Source: Azospirillum sp. (lineage in GTDB: Bacteria; Pseudomonadota; Alphaproteobacteria; Azospirillales; Azospirillaceae). From it: a DNA stretch of 64,000 nt. Both the position numbers and the translations under genes were made by a program. Of this stretch, positions 41,376-50,079 are shown piece after piece. The DNA lies in NCBI GenBank assembly GCA_027486405.1, contig JAIXPD010000049.1, forward strand, positions 1-64,000. Direction: 5' to 3'. The notes under the pieces are model-generated. The model was given only the letters and a program-made list of their open reading frames with translations, ran no database searches and was not told the DNA's origin. Positions within the stretch are counted from its first letter, which is position 1. The number at the start of each line of letters is the position of its first letter.

Positions 41376-42386
41376 TTACATCTTCACGCCGGCGGCGGCG
41401 GCTTCCTTGTTGATCGCCTCGATCAGGTCCTTGCCGACGCGGGCCTCGGCGTCCTTGTGGACCGGCAGCAGGGCCTTCATCCAGGCGGCGCGTTCTTCCG
41501 GAGTCTGTTCGCGGAACTGGGTCTTGCCCGACGCCTTCATCTGCGCCATCGCCACGTCGTTTTCGTTCTGGGCGATGTCGTTGGCGTAGGCGGTCGCCTC
41601 CTTCATCGCGCCGCCCAGCGCGGTGCGGATATCGGCGGGCAGGCCGTCCCAGAACTTCTTGTTCACGATGACCGCGTAGCCGAGATAGCCATGGTCGGTG
41701 ATCGTGGCGTGCTTCTGCACTTCATGCATTTTCTGGGTGTACATGTTCGACGGCGGGTTTTCCGTGCCATCGACCACGCCGGTTTGCAGCGCCTGATAGA
41801 CTTCGGAGAAGGCCATCACCTGGGGCAGCGCGCCCAGCGTGCGCATCTGGGCGTCCAGAACCTTGGACGACTGGATGCGCATCTTCTGGCCCTTCATGTC
41901 CTCCGGCTTGATGAGCGGCTTGTTGGCGCTCATGATCTTGAAACCGTTGTCCCAATAGGCCAGACCGACGATGCCCTTCGATTCCAGCTTCTGGAACAGT
42001 TGCTTGCCGATCGAACCCTCGGTCACGCGGCGCAGAACGGTCTTGTTCGGGAAGATGTAGGGCAGGTCGAAGACCTCGAATTCCTTGGCACCGAGCGGGC
42101 CGAACTTGGCCAGCGACGGGGCGAGCATCTGGACGGCACCCAGCTGGAGGGCCTCAAGCTCCTCCTTGTCCTTGTAAAGCTGGCTGTTGGGATAAACCTC
42201 GACCTTCACCTTGCCGCCGGTGGCCTTTTCCGCCAGTTCCTTGAACTTTTCAGCCCCCTTGCCCTTGGGCGTGTCCTGGGCGACGACGTGGCTGAACTTG
42301 ATGAGGATTTGATCCTGGGCGAAGGCCACAGGGGCCGACATCATGCTGCCGACCGCAGCGGCGCACAGGAGAGTCACAAGCTTCAT
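41376..42386 (-). CDS. dctP: TRAP transporter solute-binding protein (DctP)
   Basis: 336 residues with a signal peptide ending AFA (MKLVTLLCAAAVGSMMSAPVAFAQDQ). The DctP fold is clear: 'ILIKFSHVVAQDTPKGKGAEKFKELAEKATGGKVKVEVYPNSQLYKDKEELEALQLGAVQM', with the conserved Arg of the carboxylate pocket in 'KGQKMRIQSSKVLDAQMRTLGALPQVMAFSEVYQALQTGVVDGTENP'. It is the periplasmic receptor for a C4-dicarboxylate-like acid. It is the first gene of the operon and divergent from the kinase/regulator pair; the 141-bp gap holds palindromes CGAATATTCG (42406-42415) and CGGAATTCCG (42511-42520). Confidence 0.93.
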   Translation of the reverse strand: MKLVTLLCAAAVGSMMSAPVAFAQDQILIKFSHVVAQDTPKGKGAEKFKELAEKATGGKVKVEVYPNSQLYKDKEELEALQLGAVQMLAPSLAKFGPLGAKEFEVFDLPYIFPNKTVLRRVTEGSIGKQLFQKLESKGIVGLAYWDNGFKIMSANKPLIKPEDMKGQKMRIQSSKVLDAQMRTLGALPQVMAFSEVYQALQTGVVDGTENPPSNMYTQKMHEVQKHATITDHGYLGYAVIVNKKFWDGLPADIRTALGGAMKEATAYANDIAQNENDVAMAQMKASGKTQFREQTPEERAAWMKALLPVHKDAEARVGKDLIEAINKEAAAAGVKM

Positions 42387-42527
42387 GGGTGCGTCCCTTC
42401 TCTTCCGAATATTCGTGTGGCGGATTGTCCAACCCCGAACTTATCCTGCATTCTTCAACAGTCTGTGCGGCGCGGCTATTGTGGAAATCCGCAGACCGCG
42501 CTCACAACCCCGGAATTCCGTGACGAC

Positions 42528-44642
42528 GTGCCTGACAGAATCAGCCATTTCTTTGATGTAACACGTTTTTTCTCACGCCGCGACCGGTTGTCCGGCAACG
42601 GACGATCCGCCGCGCCGCGTCCGTTGCGCGCCATCCGCCACGCCACCCCGATCATCGCCATGGCGCTGGTTGTGGTGCTGCTCGGGGCCTTTTTGTGGCT
42701 GTTGCAACGCAACGAACGGGAGGAGCAGGCGGCGGAGCTGGTCAAGGACGCGCTGTGGATCGAACAGAACATGCGGTTCCAACTGACCTCCGACGAGGAC
42801 AAGTTGGAGCGTCTGGCCGAATCGCTGGGGCGTGACGCGGTGAATCAGGCCCAGGTCGCCGACATGGCCTCGATCATCGTCAACACCAACCCGGCCATCG
42901 AGCGGGTGTTGTGGCTCGATTCCCTGGGGCGGGCGCGGCTGGTCCATCCGCCCGCCGAAGCCGCGCCGGAAACCGGGGCGGTGGAGGGCGAGTCGCCGGA
43001 GTCTCTGGCGCAGGCACCGCGCGGCGACGCGTTCCGTATCGCCCGATCCTCCGGCCTGCGCGCCTACAGCAGCCCCTATCGGATCGACGCCAACGATGTC
43101 GGCTTTGACGCGGTGTTCCCGCTGCACCGCAACGGGGTGTTTGTGGGCGCGCTGGTCGGCGTGTTCTCGCTGGACGCGATGCTGACCCATCACGTGCCCT
43201 GGTGGTTCGCCCAGCGTTACCAGTTGGAGATCACCGACGTGCGCGGCGCGGTGTTGGGGGCCAAATCGCGCCTGTCGGTGTTGGGGCCGACCGCGCCGGA
43301 CAGCCCGCCCGATCCGGCGCGCAACCACGTCATCCCCTTCGATCCGCCCGGTCACGGCGTGTCGCTGGTCATCACCGCCTATCCCAACGACCGCAACACG
43401 ACCCGGACGATCCTGGTGGTGGCGATCTTCGGCTTGACCGGATCGGCCCTGTGGAGCCTGTGGTCGCTGCGCCGCCACATCGCCGGGCGGCTGCGGGCGG
43501 AAGAGGCGCTGCGGGAGGAGCACGCGTTCCGCAAGGCGATGGAGGACAGCCTGACGGTGGGCATGCGCGCCCGCGATCTCGACGGACGGATCACCTATGT
43601 GAATCCAGCCTTTTGCCGCATGGTCGGCTGGTCGGCCGAGGAGATGGTCGGGCGCGGCCCGCCGATGCCCTATTGGCTGCCGGAGGATCTGGACCGGGCC
43701 GAGGCGGCGTTCCGCGAGGTGTTGGCCGGGCGCGCGCCGGAGAGTGGCTTGGAGATGCGGTTCCGCCGATCCAACGGCGAGCGGTTCGACGCGCTGATCT
43801 ACGAGGCGCCGCTGATCGACGCCAATGGCCGGCACACCGGGTGGATGGGGTCGGTCCTCGACATCACCGAACGCAAAAAGTCCGAGGATCTGGCGCGCCA
43901 GCAGCAGGAGCGCCTGCAACAGACCTCCCGCCTCATCACCATGGGCGAAATGGCCTCGACCCTGGCGCACGAGCTGAACCAACCGCTGTCGGCCATCGCC
44001 AGCTATTGCACCGGTTGTTTGAACCGTCTGCGTTCCGACCGGTTCGACACGCAGGAGGTGGCCGCCGCGCTCGACAAGCTGGCGGCCCAGGCCCGCCGCG
44101 CCGGGTTGATCGTGCGCCGCGTTCATGATTTCGTGCGCAAAAGCGAGCCGAACGTCGCCCCCTGTTCGCTGGCGACGGTGCTGGAGGATTGCGTCGGCCT
44201 GATGGGGGCGGACGCCGCCCGGCTGGGGGTGCGGGTGGAGATGGCCGCGTCCGCCGATCTGCCGCCGGTGGCGGGCGACCGCATCCTGTTGCAGCAGGTG
44301 GTGTTGAATCTGATGCGCAACGGGATCGAGGCGATGGCCCGCACCCCGCGCGCCGACCGCCGTCTGATCGTCGCCGTCACCGCCATGGCCGACGGCGCGC
44401 TGTTGACCGAAATCCGCGATCATGGGTGCGGCATCGCGCCGGACATCGCCGACGGGCTGTTTTCCCCCTTCTTCACGACCAAGAGCGAAGGTATGGGAAT
44501 GGGCCTGAACATCTGCCGGTCCATCGTGGAGCATCACCATGGCCGTTTGTGGTTCGAAGCGGCCCCCGATGGCGGCACGCGCTTTCTCTTCACCCTGCCG
44601 GTTCTGACCGCCGCTGCCCCGCCTGTGGAGATCGTCCAATGA
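42528..44642 (+). CDS. Membrane PAS-domain sensor histidine kinase (DctS/DctB-like)
   Basis: 704 residues from a GTG at 42528; the exact start is uncertain because there is no ATG before the first membrane helix (TPIIAMALVVVLLGAFLWLL). A periplasmic sensor domain of about 240 residues and a second helix (TILVVAIFGLTGSALWSLWSL) follow, then a PAS domain (FRKAMEDSLTVGMRARDLDGRITYVNPAFCRMVGWSAEEM... to MGSVLDITERK), a HisKA box TMGEMASTLAHELNQPLSAIASY and HATPase motifs NLMRNGIEAM and GMGMGLNICRSIVEHH. The topology matches DctB/DctS kinases that sense C4-dicarboxylates. It overlaps the regulator gene by 4 bp and probably controls the divergent TRAP operon. Confidence 0.9.
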   Translation: MPDRISHFFDVTRFFSRRDRLSGNGRSAAPRPLRAIRHATPIIAMALVVVLLGAFLWLLQRNEREEQAAELVKDALWIEQNMRFQLTSDEDKLERLAESLGRDAVNQAQVADMASIIVNTNPAIERVLWLDSLGRARLVHPPAEAAPETGAVEGESPESLAQAPRGDAFRIARSSGLRAYSSPYRIDANDVGFDAVFPLHRNGVFVGALVGVFSLDAMLTHHVPWWFAQRYQLEITDVRGAVLGAKSRLSVLGPTAPDSPPDPARNHVIPFDPPGHGVSLVITAYPNDRNTTRTILVVAIFGLTGSALWSLWSLRRHIAGRLRAEEALREEHAFRKAMEDSLTVGMRARDLDGRITYVNPAFCRMVGWSAEEMVGRGPPMPYWLPEDLDRAEAAFREVLAGRAPESGLEMRFRRSNGERFDALIYEAPLIDANGRHTGWMGSVLDITERKKSEDLARQQQERLQQTSRLITMGEMASTLAHELNQPLSAIASYCTGCLNRLRSDRFDTQEVAAALDKLAAQARRAGLIVRRVHDFVRKSEPNVAPCSLATVLEDCVGLMGADAARLGVRVEMAASADLPPVAGDRILLQQVVLNLMRNGIEAMARTPRADRRLIVAVTAMADGALLTEIRDHGCGIAPDIADGLFSPFFTTKSEGMGMGLNICRSIVEHHHGRLWFEAAPDGGTRFLFTLPVLTAAAPPVEIVQ

Positions 44643-45235
44643 CCACCCTGCACATCGTCGATGATGACGAGGCGATCCGGGACGCGTTGGGCTGGCTGTT
44701 CCAGTCGCGCAACGTTCCGGTGGTGGGCTGGGAGTCGGCGCAAGCCTTTCTGGACGGCTGGACGCCGGACACGGTGGGGTGCCTGCTGTTGGACATCCGC
44801 ATGGATGGGATGAGCGGGCTGGAGCTGTTCGACCGGCTGCTGGCCCTGGGCTGCCGGATGCCGGTGATCTTCCTGACCGGGCATGGCGACGTGCCGATCG
44901 CGGTGGGGGCGCTGAAGAAGGGCGCGCGTGATTTTGTCGAAAAGCCGTTCAACGACAACGAACTGGTGGATCGGGTCATCGACGCGCTCGCCTTTGACCG
45001 CGACCAGCGCGCGCGCGAAGCCGGTCAGGCCGGGTTGGCCGCCCGCATCGCCACCCTGACCCAGCGCGAACGTCAGGTGATGGAGCTGGTGGTCGCCGGG
45101 CGGCTGAACAAGGTGATCGCCGACGAGCTGGGCATCAGCATGCGCACGGTCGAGGTGCACCGCGCCCATGTCTTTGAAAAGATGCGGGTTAAGACCGCCG
45201 TGGAACTGACACGCTTGCTGACGGGGGCGTCGTAG
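44639..45235 (+). CDS. FixJ/LuxR-type response regulator (DctR-like)
   Basis: 198 residues. The receiver has D8-D10, phospho-acceptor D52 (LLLDIRMDGMSG), T in FLTGHGDVPIAV and K in VEKPFNDNELVD. The C-terminal LuxR helix-turn-helix is 'LTQRERQVMELVVAGRLNKVIADELGISMRTVEVHRAHVFEKM'. The start ATG overlaps the kinase stop (ATGA). By family (DctR/FixJ) it should activate genes when phosphorylated by the upstream kinase, and the divergent dctPQM operon is the natural target. The kinase-LuxR pairing is that of DctS-DctR rather than of the sigma-54-dependent DctB-DctD. Confidence 0.94.
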   Translation: MTTLHIVDDDEAIRDALGWLFQSRNVPVVGWESAQAFLDGWTPDTVGCLLLDIRMDGMSGLELFDRLLALGCRMPVIFLTGHGDVPIAVGALKKGARDFVEKPFNDNELVDRVIDALAFDRDQRAREAGQAGLAARIATLTQRERQVMELVVAGRLNKVIADELGISMRTVEVHRAHVFEKMRVKTAVELTRLLTGAS

Positions 45236-45306
45236 GCGATAGTTTGATTGGATCGCCGTTTCGTGGACTGACGCGCGCGGGACCGTCAAGGCAGGAGCGT
45301 CAACGC

Positions 45307-47007
45307 GTGCGTCCCTTCACCTCATTTCTGGCGCTCGGGCTGGCGGTCTTGGCACCGCTGCTGCTGTTTGCGGCGGTGATGATCTGGATGCTGGATCTGC
45401 GCCAGCAGGCCGAATTGGAAACCGACCTGCGCAGCATGGCGCAGTCCCTGTCGGCGAGCGTGGACCGTGAACTGGCCAGCCAAATCCGGCCGTTGGAGCT
45501 GTTGACCGCGCTGTGTCAGGCCGAGGTGGACAATCTTCCGGCGCTCTACACCCACGCCACCACCGCGTCCCACAGCCAGAACGGCTGGCTGGCGATGGGG
45601 TTGATCGAGGCGGAAACCAACCGCTTCGTGTTTCACACCCATTACCCGTTGGGGGTTCAACCCCTGCCGCCGCCGCGCCTGGACCATGTCACCCGCAAGG
45701 CGGTGACGACGGGCCGGTCGGTGGTGGGTGGGGTGTTGCCGCCGGGGGGGCCGCCGGGCCGCTCGTCGCTGGTGCTGCGCAGCCCGATCTTTGCCGACGA
45801 TCAGGTCCGTTACGTCATGTCGCTGGCGGTCGGGTTGGAGGGGCTGGCCGACGTTCTCAAGACGCGCAAATTCCCGGCGGATTGGACGGTGGCCGTGATC
45901 GATCCGGCCATGCTGGTCGCCGCCCGCACGCGCGAAGCCGCCGCCTTTCTCGGTCAACGGGTGACGCCGACGATGGAGGCGCATCTGCTGTCGGGGAACA
46001 AGCGGTTGTTCCAAACCAAAACCTTGGAAGGGAACGACGTTTACACGGTGGTGTTCCGGTCGGAGGACACCCAATGGGCGGTCGCGCTCGCCGTGCCGAT
46101 CGATCTGATGGCGACCCGTTTGGCGGCCTCCCGGTTTGCGGTGGCGGGGGGCGGGCTTCTGGCCTGTCTGGCGACCTTGGCGTTGGCGCTGCTGGTTTCG
46201 CGGTCCTTCCGCCGTCGGCGTAAGGCCGAGCAGGAGATGCGGCGCGCCCGCGACGCCCTGCTGATGGAGCAGCGGCGGCGCTTGGTGGCGGAAAAGGAGC
46301 ACGCCGAAGCGTCCAGCCGGGCCAAGAGCGAGTTCCTGGCGAACATGAGCCACGAGTTGCGCACGCCGCTGAACGCCATTCTGGGCTTTGCCGAAGCGAT
46401 CCTGTCGGGAATCTTCGGCGCGCCATCGGCCAAACACGCCGAGTATGTCCAGGCGATCCACCAATCGGGCCGCCATCTGCTGGAACTGGTGAACGAACTG
46501 CTGGACATGGCCAAGATCGAGGCCGGTCAGTTGGAGCTGTTCCGCTCCCGCGTGGTGTTGGGAGAGGTGCTGACCGATTGCCTGGGGCTGGTCGAAGCGC
46601 TGTCGGCCCGCAAGGGGGTGGCGGTGACGGCGGCCCCGATCGATCCGACCCTGATGGTGATGGTGGACGGCGTGCGGCTGCGTCAGGCCGTGCTGAACAT
46701 CCTGTCCAACGCGATCAAATTCACCCCCAGCGGTGGTGCGGTCCGCATGGAGGCGGCGGCCCAACTGGAGGGGAGCGGGGCGCTCATCACCATCACCGAC
46801 ACCGGGATCGGCATGACGGAGGACGAGGTTCGGATTGCGTTTGAGCCGTTCCGACAGGTGACGAACTACCTCACCAAATCGGAATCGGGAACGGGATTGG
46901 GGTTGCCGCTGGCCCGCCGCTTCATCGAGGCCCATGGCGGCACGCTGGTGGTGGAAAGCGAGCCGGGCGTCGGCACCACGGTGACGATCACGCTGCCGGA
47001 GCTGTGA
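45307..47007 (+). CDS. Membrane sensor histidine kinase with a periplasmic domain
   Basis: 566 residues from a GTG at 45307 with AGGAG upstream. First helix about 8-29, a periplasmic domain of the Cache type (about 30-285, with 'SASVDRELASQIRPLELLTAL'), second helix about 288-310 (AVAGGGLLACLATLALALLVS), a coiled coil, HisKA with His in LANMSHELRTPLNAILGFAEAIL and HATPase motifs NILSNAIKF, DTGIGM and GTGLGLPLA. No receiver domain. It follows the DctS/DctR-like pair by 71 bp on the same strand, so it may add a second input or serve another regulator. Confidence 0.9.
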   Translation: MRPFTSFLALGLAVLAPLLLFAAVMIWMLDLRQQAELETDLRSMAQSLSASVDRELASQIRPLELLTALCQAEVDNLPALYTHATTASHSQNGWLAMGLIEAETNRFVFHTHYPLGVQPLPPPRLDHVTRKAVTTGRSVVGGVLPPGGPPGRSSLVLRSPIFADDQVRYVMSLAVGLEGLADVLKTRKFPADWTVAVIDPAMLVAARTREAAAFLGQRVTPTMEAHLLSGNKRLFQTKTLEGNDVYTVVFRSEDTQWAVALAVPIDLMATRLAASRFAVAGGGLLACLATLALALLVSRSFRRRRKAEQEMRRARDALLMEQRRRLVAEKEHAEASSRAKSEFLANMSHELRTPLNAILGFAEAILSGIFGAPSAKHAEYVQAIHQSGRHLLELVNELLDMAKIEAGQLELFRSRVVLGEVLTDCLGLVEALSARKGVAVTAAPIDPTLMVMVDGVRLRQAVLNILSNAIKFTPSGGAVRMEAAAQLEGSGALITITDTGIGMTEDEVRIAFEPFRQVTNYLTKSESGTGLGLPLARRFIEAHGGTLVVESEPGVGTTVTITLPEL

Positions 47008-47040
47008 GGCCCGGAGTTGTGAGAGCCGGAGTTGTGGGAC
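46994..47040. repeat. Tandem duplication of the kinase 3' end
   Basis: The last codons of the kinase (CCGGAGCTGTGA at 46996-47007) are followed by two near-copies, CCGGAGTTGTGA and CCGGAGTTGTGG, at about 15-bp spacing, each containing the same stop-codon context. This looks like local slippage at the end of the gene. Confidence 0.65.
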
Positions 47041-47059
47041 GAGTCTTGCTCTGACCGCC

Positions 47060-47098
47060 GGACGTGGACGTGGGACGTGGACGTGGGACGTGGACGTG
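47060..47098. repeat. Three tandem 13-bp repeats
   Basis: GGACGTGGACGTG occurs three times head to tail (47060-47072, 47073-47085, 47086-47098) in the gap between two convergent genes. Each unit is itself GGACGT plus GGACGTG, so the array can also be read as shorter repeats. Such arrays often vary in copy number between strains. Confidence 0.9.
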
Positions 47099-47123
47099 TA
47101 GCGGGGGCGGGCGCGTCAGCGCC

Positions 47124-48434
47124 TCAACGGCGCAGCGGCACGGTGCGGGGCAGGGTGGCGCGTTGCAGCTTCGCCCCATCCAGATCGACGCCGTCCATTT
47201 CGGCGTTTTCCAGATTGGCTTCGGACAGGTTGGCTTGCACCAGACAGGTGTTCACCAGCAACGCCCGCCGCAGGTCGGCCCCCATCAGGTTGGACGCCCA
47301 GGATCGCCCGGTCGGCCGGCCCGACGGATCCTTGATCGCCGCCGGTCCCAGCTTGACCCGCGTCAGATCGGCCCCGGTCAGCACCGCGTAGCTGAGATTG
47401 GCCCCGGACAGGTCGGCCCCCATCAGGTTGGCCCCCTCCAGATTGGCCCCGGACAGGTCGGCCATCATCAACCGCGCGCCGGTCAACGAGGCCGCCGCCA
47501 GATTGGCCCCGCGCATCGACGCGGCGCTGAGGTTGACGTCGCGCAGATCGGCGCGGCACAGATCGGCCCCGTCCAGGTCGGCGCGTTCCCCACGCTTGCC
47601 AAAGCTGTCGATCCAGCGTTCGTGATCGAAGATGACGCGCTGCAGTTCCGACCGCATGCTGTCCATCGGACGGGCGGCCTGGGCACCGTCCAAGGTGGTT
47701 TGCGACAGGTCGCAATCGGCCATGCGGGTGCCGACAAGGTCGGCGTTGTCGAATCGGGCACCTTCCAGCGACGCGCCGGACAGGTTCGCCCCGTTCAGCC
47801 GCGCCCCGGTCAGGTTGGCGCGTTCCAGATTGGCACCGGTCAGGTCGGCGTTCTGAAGCAGCGAACCGGACAAATCGGCTTCGGTCAGGTTGGCCCCGAC
47901 CAGCACGGCCCCGGTCAGGTCGGTCGGCACGCCCTGGCTGGGGATCAGCGCCTCGCCATGGATGTGGGCCAGCGCCACCTTGTGGACCAGCTTGGCCGCT
48001 TCCGCGTCCTGCACATCGGGGCCGGAGCCGCGCCGGGCGGTTCCGCCGGGTTCGAGCGTGCCGGACCGCAGATCGGCCCCTTTCAGATTGGCGTTGGAGA
48101 AATCCGCCGACCGCAGCCGCGCGCCACGCAAATCGGTCTGCATCAGGTTGGCGCGGCTGATGTCGGCGTCGCGCAGATCGACCCCGAACAGATCGGCCCC
48201 GGCCAGATTGGTGCCGTGCAGGCGACACCGCGTCAGCTTCGCCCCCACGAGCCGCGCACCGCGCAGATCGCGCTGCGACAGGTCCGCCCCCTCCAGATCG
48301 GCCATGGCGAGGTTGGCGCGCGCGCCGCCCGGCTGGCCTTTGACCCAGCGGGCGTGACGGTCCAGCACCTCCGCCAGCTGGTCGAGCCGGAAGAAGGAGG
48401 GAGAGGACTGGGAGGGGGCTGTGGCCGTGGGCAC
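47124..48434 (-). CDS. Pentapeptide-repeat protein with two modules
   Basis: 436 residues from a GTG at 48434; no strong ribosome-binding site was found. Two modules share the same head: 'LAEVLDRHARWVKGQPGGARANLAMADL' (residues about 20-47) and 'LQRVIFDHERWIDSFGKRGERADLDGADL' (about 265-292). Each head is followed by A(D/N)LxG pentapeptide repeats forming a four-sided beta helix. A linker of about 45 residues (130-175) with no repeats interrupts the first array. Pentapeptide proteins include DNA-mimicking gyrase protectors and structural scaffolds; the HxxW...G.RA(D/N)L head is known in proteobacterial members, but its role is not. Predicted cytosolic. Confidence 0.88.
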   Translation of the reverse strand: MPTATAPSQSSPSFFRLDQLAEVLDRHARWVKGQPGGARANLAMADLEGADLSQRDLRGARLVGAKLTRCRLHGTNLAGADLFGVDLRDADISRANLMQTDLRGARLRSADFSNANLKGADLRSGTLEPGGTARRGSGPDVQDAEAAKLVHKVALAHIHGEALIPSQGVPTDLTGAVLVGANLTEADLSGSLLQNADLTGANLERANLTGARLNGANLSGASLEGARFDNADLVGTRMADCDLSQTTLDGAQAARPMDSMRSELQRVIFDHERWIDSFGKRGERADLDGADLCRADLRDVNLSAASMRGANLAAASLTGARLMMADLSGANLEGANLMGADLSGANLSYAVLTGADLTRVKLGPAAIKDPSGRPTGRSWASNLMGADLRRALLVNTCLVQANLSEANLENAEMDGVDLDGAKLQRATLPRTVPLRR

Positions 48435-48767
48435 GGGAGAGGGACGCCACGCAAGGGTTTCACTGCCGCAATCATGCCGCTCAATTCCTTACCGAAGACT
48501 GAATGGACGCCCCAATCCGCCATTGTCTTTGGTGGAATTCATGGGTGGGGAGCCTATGGCCATTGGCGGATCGCGCGGGAACCAAAGTCTGGCTGGGCGC
48601 TGGCCGTTCGGCCGGGTGGGGCGATTCCGGCCCCGGCGGCTTGATTGCAGCCTTGACATCGGGGGTGTGACTCCCCGTAAAAGAGCTTTGCCCTGCGGGG
48701 CCGTATTGCGATGGCGCGATGTCCGGGGAGGGCCGGGGATCGCCCAAATCAGGGGATACGGAGCACG
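48435..48767. other. 333-bp divergent intergenic region
   Basis: Separates the pentapeptide-repeat gene from the DUF882 gene. No gene was found. TTGACA at 48653-48658 is followed by a GGGG...CCCC hairpin-like stretch and CGTAAA/TAAAAG near 48676-48682, a possible promoter for the DUF882 gene. Confidence 0.4.
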
Positions 48768-49376
48768 ATGACGACCAACGCGGACGCCCCGTCGACGACG
48801 ACGGTTGGGCCGGAGCAGCCTGCGGCTCGCTCGCTGGATCGCCGCCACCTGCTGCGGGCCGCTTTGGGCCTGACCGCCGCCGCCGCCACGATGATGGCCC
48901 CGGAGGAATCCGAAGCCGCCCTGCGCGCGCCGCCGCGTCAATTGTCGCTGGTCAATCTGCACACGGGCGAGCGCATCAGCGCCGAATATTGGTCCAAGGG
49001 CCGTTACCTGCGCGACGGCATGCGCGAGATCAACCGGGTCCTGCGCGATCACCGCACCGGGGCCGTCCACCCCATCGATCCGAAGCTGTTGGATCTGGTC
49101 CATGCCCTGGGCCGTAAGATCGGCAGCCGTGGCCCGATCCAAATCGTGTCGGCCTATCGCTCGCCGGAATCCAACGCCCTGCTGCGCGAGGCCGATGGGT
49201 CGGGCGTGGCGCAGAACAGCTATCACATGCAGGGCAAGGCCATCGACCTGCGCGTTCCCGGCCTGCCGATCCGCCAACTGCACCGCGCGGCGTTGAGCCT
49301 GCGCGGCGGCGGGGTCGGCTATTACCCCGAAAGCGGTTTCGTCCATATGGATGTCGGCCCGCTCCGCCGTTGGTGA
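48768..49376 (+). CDS. DUF882/YcbK-type murein endopeptidase, Tat-exported
   Basis: 202 residues from the ATG at 48768 with ACGGAG upstream. The N-terminus has a twin-arginine motif and hydrophobic stretch (LDRRHLLRAALGLTAAAATMM), so it should cross the membrane folded. The domain has the zinc-peptidase marks of the YcbK/MepK (M15-like) family: 'VSAYRSPESNALLREADGSGVAQNSYHMQGKAIDLRVPG', with His and Asp metal ligands, and 'SGFVHMDVGPLRRW' at the end. It probably cleaves peptidoglycan cross-links in the periplasm. It is monocistronic with a terminator after it. Confidence 0.9.
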   Translation: MTTNADAPSTTTVGPEQPAARSLDRRHLLRAALGLTAAAATMMAPEESEAALRAPPRQLSLVNLHTGERISAEYWSKGRYLRDGMREINRVLRDHRTGAVHPIDPKLLDLVHALGRKIGSRGPIQIVSAYRSPESNALLREADGSGVAQNSYHMQGKAIDLRVPGLPIRQLHRAALSLRGGGVGYYPESGFVHMDVGPLRRW

Positions 49377-49413
49377 CGGGCCACTCTGGGGCCAGGACGG
49401 TTGACCGGGTTTG

Positions 49414-49447
49414 AGGCGGCGCATCCCAACGGGTTCGCCGCCTTTTT
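49414..49447 (+). terminator. Terminator after the DUF882 gene
   Basis: AGGCGGCG (49414-49421) pairs with CGCCGCCT (49436-49443) and is followed by a T-run to 49447. It lies between convergent genes and probably serves the plus-strand gene. Confidence 0.8.
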
Positions 49448-49477
49448 CGTGCCCGCTTGTTTGGTTGGGCGCGCGCG

Positions 49478-49936
49478 TTACGCAGGGACCGCCAGACTGG
49501 CGCGGGTGGGAACCAGCAGGTTGGCGATCAGGGTTTGCACGACCTCGTCCTTCTGGTTCAGCGTGACGATGCGCACGCGGGCCACGCCGTTGGTGGGGCG
49601 CTTGGCCGACAGGCGGGCTTCCAGCACCTCGCCTTCGATCCGCAGGGTGTCGCCGGGGCGGGTGGGTTTGGGCCAGGTCACGGCGTCCACCCCCAGGCCG
49701 ATGTAGCCGCCCGCCAGTTTCGCGTCACTGCCGACGATCATGCGCATGGTCAACCCGGCGGTGTGCCACCCGCTGGCCGCCAAGCCGCCGAACAGGGTGG
49801 ATGCCGCCGCCTCGTGATCGAGATGGAAGGGTTGCGGGTCGAATTGACCGGCAAAGCCGATGATCTCCTCCGCGCTGACGGTCACGGGGCCGCCGGTGAA
49901 ACGGTCCCCCACGCTGACATCATCGAAAAAACGCAT
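49478..49936 (-). CDS. MaoC family dehydratase
   Basis: 152 residues with AAAGGA upstream of the ATG. The hot-dog fold is complete: 'MRFFDDVSVGDRFTGGPVTVSAEEIIGFAGQFDPQPFHLDHEAA' carries the hydratase motif (D-x-Q-x-x-H) at about residues 33-38. Such proteins hydrate short enoyl-CoA thioesters; the substrate is unknown. It is divergent from a TetR gene whose operator-like sequences lie in the shared 143-bp region, so it is likely controlled by it. Confidence 0.92.
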   Translation of the reverse strand: MRFFDDVSVGDRFTGGPVTVSAEEIIGFAGQFDPQPFHLDHEAAASTLFGGLAASGWHTAGLTMRMIVGSDAKLAGGYIGLGVDAVTWPKPTRPGDTLRIEGEVLEARLSAKRPTNGVARVRIVTLNQKDEVVQTLIANLLVPTRASLAVPA

Positions 49937-49973
49937 CCCCCGGGTTCCTTTCGCGCTGGCGGGCCGATATACA

Positions 49974-50018
49974 AGAGACCGATCCGTCTCTTTCTGTGAT
50001 GATAGAGACAGGTCTGTA
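49974..50018. promoter_or_regulatory. Two operator-like inverted repeats between maoC and tetR genes
   Basis: First site AGAGACCGATCCGTCTCT (49974-49991): arms AGAGAC/GTCTCT separated by six bases. Second site ATAGAGACAGGTCTGTAT (50002-50019 region): dyad built on AGAC/GTCT with the same AGAGAC word. They lie 28 bp apart, on about the same face of the helix, in the divergent promoter region. Confidence 0.7.
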
Positions 50019-50079
50019 TCAATGTCAACCGGGGTGTGGCGCGCGCCGGTCTTGCAACGGTGATGGTGTGGGGGCGAGG

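Noticed and set aside
41346..42527. N-terminal extension of the PAS kinase across the dctP gene
   Set aside because: The frame stays open opposite dctP, but the kinase's first membrane helix begins only after 42630 and the extension has no protein-like character.
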